Source: MGBC114844 sp910585855 (GTDB lineage: Bacteria > Bacillota > Clostridia > Lachnospirales > Lachnospiraceae). Taken from it: DNA of 64,000 nucleotides. The stretch is taken from NCBI GenBank assembly GCA_965646165.1, contig CBFFYP010000014.1, positions 1 through 64,000 on the forward strand, written 5' to 3'. The position numbers and the translations under genes were made by a program. The notes beneath the pieces are model-generated. The model was not told the origin of the DNA. It did no database searches and was given only the letters and a program-made list of their open reading frames with translations. Shown here piece after piece: positions 47,341 to 56,289 of the stretch. How positions within the stretch are numbered: the stretch's first letter is position 1; each line of letters begins with the position of its first letter.

Positions 47341-48234
47341 ATGCTCACACAGTTTTTTGGCAGTTATTTAATTGATAAAAACATTATTACCTCAGAACAG
47401 CTTTTAGAGGCACTTCGCTATAAAAATGCACACTCAAAAAAACTTGGAGACCTTGCTGTAGCCGCTGGTTATATGTCAAAAGATGAATCAGACGAGGTTC
47501 ATACTATGCAGACACAATCAGACAAAAAATTTGCGGAAATTGCCGTACATATGGGATATTTAACTGTTGCACAGGCAGACGAATTAATCAACGCACAGCA
47601 CACTGGCTATCTGCTGCTTGGAAACTCCTTAATTGAGCTGGGTTTTTGTTCACAGGAAACTATAACGAAAGCGATTGCCGATTATGAATTTGATTATCAG
47701 CTTTCTTTTTCTACTATTTTAAATTCTGACAGTGATAAACAAGCTGAAATGATTCAAAATTATTATCATTTTCCAGAAACGGATGAAATTAACCCTATTA
47801 AGAAATATGCTACATTACTATTAAAAGATTTGATACGATTTATTGGCGGTGATTTCCGCCTGCTTGCCAAAGTAGATTCGATTCCAGATACACTTCCAAA
47901 TATGATAGAAGTTCATCAAAAGTTATTTGGAAAATATAATTTTAACACTTCCATTATTGGATTTCGGGACTTTATTGTTCAATTTGCAGCTCGTTATGCC
48001 TGTGTGGAATTTGACGAATTAGATGAGTTTGCAGACGCATCCCTTCAGGATTTCTTAAATCTCCATAATGGAATCTATACTGTAACAATGTCAAATGAAC
48101 ATGGAATAGAATATGAACTCTCCCCTACAGAAACCAATCCTTATACGGGTGGTAAAAAATGGGACTATATTCTTCCTATTGAATTTACCTTTGGTACAAT
48201 CTATTTTTGCGCTTCTCAAGAAGAAACCGAATAG
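47341..48234 (+). CDS. PilB-N-like / CheX-like two-domain protein
   Basis: 297 aa. The N-terminal about 120 residues hold two short helical repeats (LIDKNIITSEQLLEALRYKN; LIELGFCSQETITKAIADYE) like the MshEN/PilB N-terminal segment that can bind c-di-GMP. The C-terminal about 150 residues resemble a CheX/CheC-like domain (LQDFLNLHNGIYTVTMSNEH), a family that can dephosphorylate CheY-P. Paired with the CheY-like gene. The C-terminal call is tentative. The stop codon lies inside a GAATAGGGAAA/TTTCCCTATTC stem. Confidence 0.65.
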   Translation: MLTQFFGSYLIDKNIITSEQLLEALRYKNAHSKKLGDLAVAAGYMSKDESDEVHTMQTQSDKKFAEIAVHMGYLTVAQADELINAQHTGYLLLGNSLIELGFCSQETITKAIADYEFDYQLSFSTILNSDSDKQAEMIQNYYHFPETDEINPIKKYATLLLKDLIRFIGGDFRLLAKVDSIPDTLPNMIEVHQKLFGKYNFNTSIIGFRDFIVQFAARYACVEFDELDEFADASLQDFLNLHNGIYTVTMSNEHGIEYELSPTETNPYTGGKKWDYILPIEFTFGTIYFCASQEETE

Positions 48235-48303
48235 GGAAAATCCTTTCCCTATTCGTACACTAGGTACTTTGCTGACAATCTTCCTATAAGTGCCCATGTG
48301 CAT

Positions 48304-48344
48304 AAAAAAAGCAGGGAATTGTATTTTTCTCTGCTCTTTTTTTG
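48304..48344 (+). terminator. Rho-independent terminator
   Basis: AGCAG.GA and TC.CTGCT form a stem followed by TTTTTTT, 70 bp after the CheX-like gene. Confidence 0.75.
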
Positions 48345-48353
48345 TTCTTAACT

Positions 48354-48383
48354 AGAAATAGCACTCCCTTCGGCTTTCGGCAT
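48354..48383 (+). repeat. Family A right-arm remnant
   Basis: AATAGCACTCCCTTCGGCTT then TCGGCATC resembles the right arm of A copies such as 40964-41127. No core remains. The stretch 48384-48740 shows nothing else. Confidence 0.5.
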
Positions 48384-48740
48384 CTAAAAACTCATGATAC
48401 TAAAATCCATTTCTGTTCCTTAAATCTGATCTCCAATATAACTTTCTATAAAGTCAAAATACCCATCCGATCCCGATTTCTTTTCCCATAATTCTATAAA
48501 ATCTTTTATTCTTAACAGACACATAACCAGAACTTTATAATAGTCTTTCAGCATATTTTTAATGCATTTCCTTCTAATGACATTAAAAACATGTCATAGC
48601 CTCCTTCTTCTCCCTTTCTAACCTTACCAAATTCTCTTTCCATCTATAAATATATTTTCTCAAATTGATATAGCTGCATATTTTTCTTCCTTTTCTTGTA
48701 AACTTTTTTAATAAACCCGTGAATAAAAAATGTTTTATTT

Positions 48741-50234
48741 TTATTTTTTAATACCAAGAATTTCTTTTACTGTTTCTGTCATTTTTGTTGCATCACAGAC
48801 ACGATGGTGAATGGCTTGTGCATTTCGAATTTCTTCAATCGCTCTTGGCACCGTTGTATGAGAAATTTTGCTTAATTCATCTACTAATTCAAAATCTCCC
48901 ATTGTATTATAATCTGGATTAATTGCTGTCATTACACTTCTGGTAAATTTATAAGGACTTGCTGTAGAAGCAATCAGTGCTTTTTTTGTATCCTTTGTTT
49001 CTTTTTGATATTTTTGATATACGGCAGCAGCAACCGCAGTATGCGTATCAATTACATAGCCTGTCTTTTCATAAAGCTCTTTTATCATATCCGCTGTTTC
49101 TGCTTCTGTTGCATAATTTCCATAAAAGTCTTTTAACTGTGCCTTCATCTCTTCTGTAATACAATAGCTTCCTTCTTTGCTCAATGCTGCCATTCTCTCC
49201 TGATTTGCTTTTGCATCTTCTCCTGCAATCTTATAGATTAGACGTTCTAAATTACTGGAAATCAAAATATCCATTGACGGAGAAGAAGTTAAAATAAACT
49301 CTCGATTTTTATTATAAATTCCTGTAGAAAAGAAATCATAAAGCACTTTATTTTCATTGGATGCACAAATCAGCCGCTCAATCGGCATTCCCATCTGCTT
49401 TGCAAAATAGGCCGCTAATATATTTCCAAAATTTCCTGTCGGCACTACTACGTCAATCGTTTCTCCTTTGACAATTTCCTGATCTGCCAATAGCTTTGCA
49501 TAGGAATAAACATAGTATACAATCTGCGGCACTAAACGTCCAATATTAATAGAATTTGCAGAGGAAAACTGAAACCCTGCCTGATCCATCTGCTTTCCTA
49601 ATTCCTGATTTCCAAAAATTTCCTTTACACCGTTTTGAGCATCATCAAAATTTCCATGAATTCCCACTACGTATGTATTGTTTCCCTTCTGTGTCACCAT
49701 CTGCTTTTCCTGAATTGGACTTACACCGCCCTTTGGATAAAATACAATAATCTTTGTTCCCTCTACATCAGCAAATCCCGCTAACGCTGCTTTTCCGGTA
49801 TCTCCAGATGTTGCCGTTAAAATTACAATTTCATTTTTTACCTGATTTTTCTTTGCAGCAACACTCATTAAATGCGGCAAAATTGAAAGTGCCATATCCT
49901 TAAAAGCAATCGTTGCCCCATGAAATAATTCCAAATAATAAGTCTGACCTACCTTTCGAATCGGTGCAATCTCTTTGGTATCAAACTTTTCATCATAAGC
50001 AAAACGAATACACTGCTTTAACTCTTCCTCTGTAAAATCCGTAAAATACAGCTTCATTACCTCATAAGCAATCTCTTGATAACTCATCTTTGCCAATTCC
50101 TCCATTGGCACATCCAATTTTGGAATTCTCTCTGGGATAAATAAACCTCCGTCCTCTGCCAGCCCTTTTAAAATTGCCCAAGATGCTGTTACTGGTGTCT
50201 GATCACTTCTTGTACTTTTATATAACAATTCCAT
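48741..50234 (-). CDS. thrC: Threonine synthase
   Basis: 497 aa, PLP-dependent enzyme that converts O-phosphohomoserine to threonine, last step of the threonine pathway. N-terminal threonine-synthase domain (YKSTRSDQTPVTASWAILKG); PLP lysine Lys112 in HGATIAFKDMALSILP; phosphate-binding GDTGKAA region (ATSGDTGKAALAGF). Length matches the long clostridial form. ATG 50234 has GGAGG upstream. Monocistronic here. No T-box or riboswitch seen upstream. Confidence 0.97.
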   Translation of the reverse strand: MELLYKSTRSDQTPVTASWAILKGLAEDGGLFIPERIPKLDVPMEELAKMSYQEIAYEVMKLYFTDFTEEELKQCIRFAYDEKFDTKEIAPIRKVGQTYYLELFHGATIAFKDMALSILPHLMSVAAKKNQVKNEIVILTATSGDTGKAALAGFADVEGTKIIVFYPKGGVSPIQEKQMVTQKGNNTYVVGIHGNFDDAQNGVKEIFGNQELGKQMDQAGFQFSSANSINIGRLVPQIVYYVYSYAKLLADQEIVKGETIDVVVPTGNFGNILAAYFAKQMGMPIERLICASNENKVLYDFFSTGIYNKNREFILTSSPSMDILISSNLERLIYKIAGEDAKANQERMAALSKEGSYCITEEMKAQLKDFYGNYATEAETADMIKELYEKTGYVIDTHTAVAAAVYQKYQKETKDTKKALIASTASPYKFTRSVMTAINPDYNTMGDFELVDELSKISHTTVPRAIEEIRNAQAIHHRVCDATKMTETVKEILGIKK

Positions 50235-50338
50235 CTTAATCCTCCATTCTATTCTTCTATCATTCTCTCTTTGATACTTCCGAATTATATCCTATTTTTC
50301 TCTGATACGCAATATCAAATCAAAAAAATAATTAAGGG

Positions 50339-50674
50339 GGGACGCCAGATTCGAAAACTATGAACCGCCTGCTGTTCCACGTTTCCAAAAAGTAAGAAGT
50401 TCTAAGACTTCTGCAGTTCCATTCCTCCAACCGGACAGACCGGAGCGCAATTCGCCCGCATGGCAACCAAAACGAAACTGACCTACCAAAAAACTTCATC
50501 TGCCGAAAAAAAACCGCTTTCCCTTACCTGTGCGGGCTAAACACGCTCCTTTTTTTTCACACACTGCATAAAAGCAGTATGTGAAAAAAATCTTAAGTTT
50601 TCGAGCAGAAGTCAAGAACTTCTAACTTTTCTCCAAAGTCACTGCAGGCGGTCCATAGTTTTCGAATCTGGCTG
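50339..50674 (+). repeat. Family B half-unit, forward
   Basis: Arms AAACTATGAACCGCCTGC and GCAGGCGGTCCATAGTTT pair with one mismatch and differ clearly from the CGGTAGGCAGCC arms of other copies. Core complete. Confidence 0.85.
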
Positions 50675-50746
50675 TTTTTTGACCCCGAAACAAAAAGCAA
50701 AATGACAAGCACAATTTCTGACGCTATCCAACTAACAGCAAGAGGC

Positions 50747-51070
50747 GGGTTGCTTGCCTCCTTTGTCTGCGACTTCGGAGAACGGTTAGAAAGTCTTAGG
50801 CTTCTGTATGGAAACACCTAGAATTTTTTGCATATCCTGCTTCCATGCAGGGTGTGCAAAAAAAGGGGCGTGTTTAGCCCGTATCATAAAAAGAGGAGCT
50901 GTGTTGTGGATGGGAAAATCTTTCCTTACACCAATCACGTTTTGCCTGTAATACGGGCGAATTGCGCCCCGGTTCGTTCGGTTGGATGTGCTTAGATACA
51001 GAAGCCATAGACTTTCTTACCGTTCGGAGCGGAGCAAACAAAGGAGGCAAGCAACCCGCCTCTTGCGTCC
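50747..51070 (-). repeat. Family B half-unit, reverse
   Basis: Arms GAGGCGGGTTGCTTGCCTCC and GGAGGCAAGCAACCCGCCTC are perfect complements, where the copy at 44061 has GAGGCGGTTTGCTCCTGTCC. Both strands changed together. Right end GCGTCCGGTGAAAG. Confidence 0.85.
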
Positions 51071-51091
51071 GGTGAAAGACACCTCTTTTCC

Positions 51092-51206
51092 GCATCCTAT
51101 CCCTATCAGCACTTAGATACCATATTTTAGCATCTTAGTATTCGATATGAAGAATATTAAGCGCAAACGAACCTGAAGCAGACTTCTTTTGGATTCCGGC
51201 GTTCCT
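51092..51206 (+). repeat. Degenerate family A element
   Basis: TATCAGCACTTAGATACCAT, then AGCATCTTAGTATTCG, AATATTAAGCGC and GCAGACTTCTTTTGGATTCC, ending GGCGTTCC. It is recognisable but eroded, with the left arm lost. Confidence 0.65.
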
Positions 51207-51212
51207 TCTCAG

Positions 51213-51254
51213 CAAAAAATCCTTGAATAGAATTTCTTCTATCCAAGGATTTTT
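51213..51254 (-). terminator. Bidirectional terminator
   Basis: AAAAATCCTTG and CAAGGATTTTT form a stem with A/T runs on both sides, between the A remnant and the SleB-like gene end. Confidence 0.75.
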
Positions 51255-51288
51255 ACGACGCACACAAATAACCTTTTTCTTTCATCTG

Positions 51289-52341
51289 TTACCGCAGACT
51301 ATAAAACTCATGTCCATCATGTTTAAATAACCAATTTAAATTATTATCAAACCATGACATACTACTATAGTCTAAGCGGGCTCTGGCTGAAAAAAACGTA
51401 GCACCCTGAGAAAAATCTTCTCCCTCTAATGCCCGTTCTACCGCCTCTCTAACAGAATCGGTTATTGTAGAGGACCAAATCGCTCCATTTCCTGCAGGAC
51501 TAAACTGGTTCTTCTGAAAAATAACGCCTTCCACTGTATTTGGAAATACACTGCTCTCTACACGGTTCAAAACAACATTTGCAACCAAAATCTGTCCTAC
51601 CAAATCGCATCCACCTGCTTCTGCAGCTACCAGATGAAGCAAAGAGTTCTTTTCCTGCTCTGTTAAAGTAACAGACGCCATAAATTCATTATATCTGGCA
51701 GTTGTACCATTATCTGTTACTAATACTTCTTTTACCTCTGGTGTTTCCTGCTCCTGTATTCCTTCTTCTTCCGGCATTGCTTCTGATATTACTTCTACTG
51801 CTGGCTGCGTTTCAAATGTTTCTGTTTCTAATTTCTCTTTTGCCCCGTATACCTTTTCTTTTACTTTTGTTATTTCCTCCTGCACCTGTAACGTTTCTAT
51901 TCCGTTTCCTGCTTGTTCCATTTGATTCTCTGAGCCTATAAGCCCTTCGTCTACTCTATCATATTCTTCCTGTTGTATTCCACTTTGCCCTTGTGTAACT
52001 ATCGATAACGAATGTTTTTCTTTCTCAGACAGAATCCCTTTCTTTTCCATTTTATTTTGCAGCAACATCCGCTGTACTTCTATATCGGTCAGTCTGTCTG
52101 CCGTGTGTACTTTTGCTTTTGTTTCCACATGAATTTCTTCTGTCACACTTTCTTCCGCTTCCATTTTTGGCAACTGATACTCTGTCATGTTATCTTTACT
52201 CAAACTTTGTGAAGAAAAGGTAATTACGGTTATCACTGCTGTGCCTGAAACAAATATGACACAATTTCGATACATTTTCTTCGTAAAAGACGATTGAAAA
52301 CAACCGTAAATGTCCTGAAGAAATGAGTGTATTCTAAGCAT
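51289..52341 (-). CDS. SleB-type cell-wall hydrolase
   Basis: 350 aa. An N-terminal transmembrane anchor (NCVIFVSGTAVITVITF, about 26-42), a long Glu-rich linker (55-215), and a C-terminal SleB/CwlJ hydrolase domain with LLHLVAAEAGGCDLVGQILV, RVESSVFPNTVEGVIFQKNQ and ATFFSARA. The catalytic Glu lies in AAEAGG. Such enzymes cleave spore cortex peptidoglycan; the long membrane-anchored linker points to a vegetative or sporulation role at the cell surface. ATG 52341 has AGAGGAG upstream. The 343-bp region upstream (52342-52684) is AT-rich with no other feature seen. Confidence 0.9.
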   Translation of the reverse strand: MLRIHSFLQDIYGCFQSSFTKKMYRNCVIFVSGTAVITVITFSSQSLSKDNMTEYQLPKMEAEESVTEEIHVETKAKVHTADRLTDIEVQRMLLQNKMEKKGILSEKEKHSLSIVTQGQSGIQQEEYDRVDEGLIGSENQMEQAGNGIETLQVQEEITKVKEKVYGAKEKLETETFETQPAVEVISEAMPEEEGIQEQETPEVKEVLVTDNGTTARYNEFMASVTLTEQEKNSLLHLVAAEAGGCDLVGQILVANVVLNRVESSVFPNTVEGVIFQKNQFSPAGNGAIWSSTITDSVREAVERALEGEDFSQGATFFSARARLDYSSMSWFDNNLNWLFKHDGHEFYSLR

Positions 52342-52684
52342 ACATACTCCTCTTTTCCTAATAGATTTGTAGTCTGAAACTACATATATTTCCGCCGAAA
52401 TACTCAGTCGGAGAACATACGTGCATTATAGATTATCACTTGAATCTGGTCAAGTACTTCCCCACATTTTTGGCTGATTCACTGACAATAAAAACCATTT
52501 TTTTACAAATCTATAGGAATTTGCATAAAAAATTATCAATTTTTCATTACAACTTTATTGCATATTACAAAATCCGTTTTTCTTATTTGTTAAATAATTG
52601 TTACATATTTTTTAAACAGTTTTTGCATTTTCGTTTCAAATTTACTTTATGTAAACCAATACTCATAAAATTAAGTGAGTGAAA

Positions 52685-52755
52685 GGACGCAAAAATCCCA
52701 AGGGAATGTTATTCCGGGATCGGAATAGACCTCCCTTGGGATTTTTGCGTCCCCC
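52685..52755. repeat. Family A mirrored palindrome
   Basis: Arms GGACGCAAAAATCCCAAGGG and CCCTTGGGATTTTTGCGTCC are a perfect 20-bp inverted repeat. The centre (ATTCCGGGATCGGAAT) is also palindromic: both halves derive from the right end of an A element (CGGAATAGACC), the usual left half being absent. It lies 20 bp past the LeuD stop. Confidence 0.85.
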
Positions 52756-52775
52756 TTTGAAAACTTTCCCCCCCT

Positions 52776-53264
52776 TTACTTCCCGCTATTAATATAATTT
52801 ACAAGTCCCCCTGCCGAAATCAATTTCTGCATAAATTCAGGAAATGCCTGTCCCTGATAAGATGTTCCTTTTGTCCGATTATAAATCTTTCCTGTATCAA
52901 AATCAATCTCCACCTGATCCCCATCTGCAATATCCTTACTAGCCTCTGGACATTCAATAATAGGAAGTCCAATATTAATTGCATTTCGATAAAAAATCCG
53001 TGCAAATGTTTCTGCAATGACACAGCTTACCCCTGCTGCCTTTATTGCAATCGGTGCATGTTCTCTTGAAGATCCACAGCCGAAATTTTTATCTGCCACA
53101 ATAATATCTCCTTGCTTTACCCGATTTACAAACTCTTTATCAATATCTTCCATACAATGTTTTGCCAATTCTGCCGGATCGGAAGAATTTAAATACCGTG
53201 CCGGAATGATTACATCGGTATCCACATTATCGCCATATTTAAATACACGTCCTGATGCCTTCAT
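52776..53264 (-). CDS. leuD: 3-isopropylmalate dehydratase small subunit
   Basis: 162 aa. Short archaeal/clostridial-type LeuD, swivel domain with DTDVIIPARYL and FGCGSSREHAP (the substrate-specificity loop). Together with LeuC it isomerises 2-isopropylmalate to 3-isopropylmalate in leucine synthesis. AGGAGGAG precedes ATG 53264. It lies 13 nt after leuC. Confidence 0.95.
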   Translation of the reverse strand: MKASGRVFKYGDNVDTDVIIPARYLNSSDPAELAKHCMEDIDKEFVNRVKQGDIIVADKNFGCGSSREHAPIAIKAAGVSCVIAETFARIFYRNAINIGLPIIECPEASKDIADGDQVEIDFDTGKIYNRTKGTSYQGQAFPEFMQKLISAGGLVNYINSGK

Positions 53265-53277
53265 CTTTACTCTCCTC

Positions 53278-54543
53278 CTATGCTTCTAATTCTTCTGGAC
53301 TGCTAATTTTACCAATTACTGCACTTGCTGCCGCCACAGCCGGACTTGCCAGATAAATTTCTGAAGTCACATCTCCCATACGACCTACAAAATTTCGGTT
53401 TGTAGTAGAAACACATCTCTCTCCTGCGGCAAGAATCCCCATATATCCGCCAAGGCAAGGTCCGCAGGTAGGTGTACTGACCACAGCACCTGCCTCAATA
53501 AAAGTACGAATCAACCCCTCTTCCATTGCCTGAAGATAAATCTTCTGTGTTGCCGGAATAATAATTGTCCGAATTCCCTTCTTCACCTTTCTTCCCTTCA
53601 GCACCTTTGCCGCAATTCTCAAATCCTCAATCCGACCATTGGTACAAGAACCGATTACTACCTGATCAACAGCAATCTCTCCTACTTCATCAATCGTATG
53701 TGTATTCTCAGGAAGATGCGGAAACGCCACAGTTGGCTTTAGCTTAGAAAGATCAATTTCAATCACCTGCTCATACTCTGCATCCGAATCTGCCTCATAA
53801 ATCGTATACGGCTTTTTAGAATGTTCTTTCAGATAGTTCTGTGCTAACTCATCCACAGGGAAAATTCCGTTTTTTCCTCCGGCTTCAATCGCCATATTGG
53901 CAATCGTAAACCGATCATCCATTGAAAGATTTACAATTCCATCCCCAGTAAATTCCATAGAACGATAAAGTGCCCCATCCACTCCTATCATCCCGATAAT
54001 ATGCAGAATAATATCCTTTCCGCTTACCCATTTTGCCGGTTTCCCGGTCAATACAAACTGAATCGCAGAAGGCACTTTAAACCATGCTTTTCCGGTAGCC
54101 ATTCCTGCTGCCATATCCGTACTTCCTACTCCGGTAGAAAATGCACCCAGTGCACCATATGTACAAGTATGAGAATCCGCTCCAATCACTACATCTCCGG
54201 CTACTACCAATCCTTTTTCCGGCAGCAGGGCATGTTCAATCCCCATCTCTCCTACTTCAAAATAATTAGTAATCTCATTCTTTTTTGCAAACTGTCTTAC
54301 ACATTTGCAGTGTTCTGCTGATTTAATATCCTTATTCGGCACAAAATGATCCGGAACTAAAGCAATCTTATCTTTATCAAATACCCCGTCTACTTTCATT
54401 TTTTCCATTTCATGAATAGCAACCGGAGAAGTAATATCATTCCCCAAAACCAAATCCAAATCTGCTTCAATTAACTGACCTGCCTTTACCTCAGACAAAC
54501 CAGCATGTGCAGCTAAAATTTTCTGTGTCATTGTCATTCCCAT
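53278..54543 (-). CDS. leuC: 3-isopropylmalate dehydratase large subunit
   Basis: 421 aa, homoaconitase-type LeuC. The three 4Fe-4S cysteines are present: Cys300 (IGSCTNGR), Cys360 and Cys363 (TCGPC). First gene of a leuCD operon divergent from a LysR-type regulator. ATG 54543 has GAGAGGA upstream. The length matches the short two-subunit enzyme of archaea and clostridia rather than the 466-aa enterobacterial form. Confidence 0.95.
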   Translation of the reverse strand: MGMTMTQKILAAHAGLSEVKAGQLIEADLDLVLGNDITSPVAIHEMEKMKVDGVFDKDKIALVPDHFVPNKDIKSAEHCKCVRQFAKKNEITNYFEVGEMGIEHALLPEKGLVVAGDVVIGADSHTCTYGALGAFSTGVGSTDMAAGMATGKAWFKVPSAIQFVLTGKPAKWVSGKDIILHIIGMIGVDGALYRSMEFTGDGIVNLSMDDRFTIANMAIEAGGKNGIFPVDELAQNYLKEHSKKPYTIYEADSDAEYEQVIEIDLSKLKPTVAFPHLPENTHTIDEVGEIAVDQVVIGSCTNGRIEDLRIAAKVLKGRKVKKGIRTIIIPATQKIYLQAMEEGLIRTFIEAGAVVSTPTCGPCLGGYMGILAAGERCVSTTNRNFVGRMGDVTSEIYLASPAVAAASAVIGKISSPEELEA

Positions 54544-54643
54544 GATTGATTCCTCTCTTTCTGCATTTTCTATACTTATTCCTTTTGCTTGCTATTATAC
54601 TAAATACTTGTTATAATTAGAAATATCTATTATTGATATATAC

Positions 54644-54660
54644 TATAACTATAAGTTATA
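54644..54660. promoter_or_regulatory. LysR-type operator candidate
   Basis: TATAACT-ATA-AGTTATA, a perfect 7-bp dyad (fits T-N11-A) in the 146-bp gap between divergent leuC and the LysR-type gene. Likely recognition site of that regulator. Confidence 0.55.
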
Positions 54661-54689
54661 CTAAACCAAAACAAAGAAAGGAATCCAAA

Positions 54690-55592
54690 ATGATTGAAAA
54701 CCTCTCCTATTACCATATTTTCTACGAAGTAGCTGCTACCCAAAACCTCTCCAAAGCCGCTCAGAATCTCTATATCAGCCAGCCTGCTGTAACCAAAGCC
54801 ATTCAAAAACTAGAAGAAAATCTAAATCTTACCCTATTTACCAGAACCTCCCGAGGTGTCCACCTTACCCCGGAAGGAACAGTTTTATACAAACATGTTG
54901 CCTCCGCCTTTTCCTCCTTAATAAAAGGAGAACAAGAAATTCAATCTATGCGTTCCCTCCAATCTGGTCAAATCCGAATCGGCGTCAGTACCACCTTATG
55001 CAAATATATCCTGCTCCCCTACCTGCAGGAATTTATCCGCACCTTTCCGCAAATAAAAGTTTCCATTTTTTGCCAATCCTCAAACGAAACCTTAAAACTC
55101 CTAGAAAACAATCAAATCGACTTCGGACTAGTAGGAGAACCCATCCACAAAAAAAATCTAGTCTTTTCCCCTATCCAAACCATTCAGGATACCTTTGTCT
55201 GCAACCAAAAATACCACACCCTAATCTCTCCTATTAACCCAGAACAGCCATTTTTTCAAAACTGTACCCTTTTAATGCTAGACAAAAACAATCTATCACG
55301 CCAATATATCGACAATTACTTTCTAGAACACCAAATTATCCCTTCCTGCCTTCTAGAAATCAGCACCATGGATCTTCTAATCGAACTTGCAAAAATCGGG
55401 GTCGGAGTTGCCTGTGTCATAAAAGAATTTATCCAAAATGAACTAGAAACCGGTCAGCTTCTAGAACTCCCCTTAAATATCCCTATTCACACCAGAAAAA
55501 TCGGATATACCTATTTAAAATCCTCTTATCTTTCTCTGGCAGCCAAACAATTCCTAACCTTAGCCGGACAGAGGACACCAAAAACCGAATAG
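54690..55592 (+). CDS. LysR-family transcriptional regulator
   Basis: 300 aa from ATG 54690 (GAAAGGA upstream; frame open to 54633). N-terminal winged HTH with LSKAAQNLYISQPAVTKAIQ, then an effector-binding domain (about 90-290) with IRIGVSTTLCKYILLPYLQE. Divergent from leuCD, so it probably controls leucine synthesis in response to a pathway intermediate. Its last residues (RTPKTE) and stop are encoded by a family A remnant, so the C terminus has been replaced or extended. Confidence 0.9.
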   Translation: MIENLSYYHIFYEVAATQNLSKAAQNLYISQPAVTKAIQKLEENLNLTLFTRTSRGVHLTPEGTVLYKHVASAFSSLIKGEQEIQSMRSLQSGQIRIGVSTTLCKYILLPYLQEFIRTFPQIKVSIFCQSSNETLKLLENNQIDFGLVGEPIHKKNLVFSPIQTIQDTFVCNQKYHTLISPINPEQPFFQNCTLLMLDKNNLSRQYIDNYFLEHQIIPSCLLEISTMDLLIELAKIGVGVACVIKEFIQNELETGQLLELPLNIPIHTRKIGYTYLKSSYLSLAAKQFLTLAGQRTPKTE

Positions 55593-55617
55593 ACCTGCCT
55601 TCCGATTTCAGCGTCCC
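55573..55617 (+). repeat. Family A remnant at LysR gene end
   Basis: GGACACCAAAAACCGAATAG then ACCTGCCTTCCGATTTCAGC and GTCC: both outer ends of an A element with the core gone. The LysR stop codon TAG lies inside. Confidence 0.65.
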
Positions 55618-55625
55618 CCTCCCAC

Positions 55626-55666
55626 AAAAAAACAGAACCTGTTTCGCCGTTTCGGTTCTGTTTTTT
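55626..55666. terminator. Bidirectional terminator
   Basis: AAAACAGAACC and GGTTCTGTTTT form a perfect 11-bp stem with A/T runs on both sides, between the convergent LysR and HD genes. Confidence 0.85.
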
Positions 55667-55671
55667 ATCTT

Positions 55672-56085
55672 TTATCTGCTTAAAATTTCTCTTACTTTCT
55701 TACATCTTGCCTCAAGAGAATACGTCTTAAATGAAAGTTTATTTACCCGCACAATATCCTGATTATCCTCTAATTCTGCCAACTTCACTTTTTTACAAAC
55801 TTCACTGGTCGCAATATCTTCGATATACTCAAAATATGTAAAATCACTCTTTCTAGTAAGCTGCTCTACACATTCAATAACTTCCCTCGAAAATCCTGCA
55901 TCCTGCAAATCATGAATCGAACAATCGGTATCTTCCAATACATCATGAAGCACAGCCACAATTTTTTCAAACTCCGTATCCATCTTATCTGCTACCCTCA
56001 TTGCATGATTGATATACGGTTCTCCTTTCTCATCGGTATGTCCATTCAATACTTTACTTGCAAATTTAATCGCATTGTCTAACAT
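55672..56085 (-). CDS. Small HD-domain hydrolase (RelA/SpoT hydrolase-like)
   Basis: 137 aa. HD motif: YINHAMRVADK (first His) and VAVLHDVLEDTD (His-Asp). The pattern matches the small ppGpp hydrolase/MESH1-like group. It may degrade (p)ppGpp or a related nucleotide, but substrate is unproven. ATG 56085 has GGGAG upstream. Confidence 0.85.
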   Translation of the reverse strand: MLDNAIKFASKVLNGHTDEKGEPYINHAMRVADKMDTEFEKIVAVLHDVLEDTDCSIHDLQDAGFSREVIECVEQLTRKSDFTYFEYIEDIATSEVCKKVKLAELEDNQDIVRVNKLSFKTYSLEARCKKVREILSR

Positions 56086-56289
56086 AACTGCATCTCCCTT
56101 CTAAATTTCTTGCTATTGTCAAACAGCAAATTCTCTTATAACATTGTACCTCTTTTTTGAAATTTTTTCAATATTTTTATTAATTTTCACTATACTTTTC
56201 TAAAAAGAAAGCATCCGTCCCGTTAAATTTGCGATTTTGTTATAAAATACCAAACGTTTTTTCTCTTATAGTACCAATCTTTTCTATAT

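Noticed and set aside
50235..50338. Riboswitch or T-box before thrC
   Set aside because: About 100 bp of AT-rich DNA without recognisable structure before the B element.
54544..54689. T-box or leucine leader upstream of leuC
   Set aside because: The gap is only 146 bp and lacks a T-box sequence or an attenuator hairpin with Leu codons.
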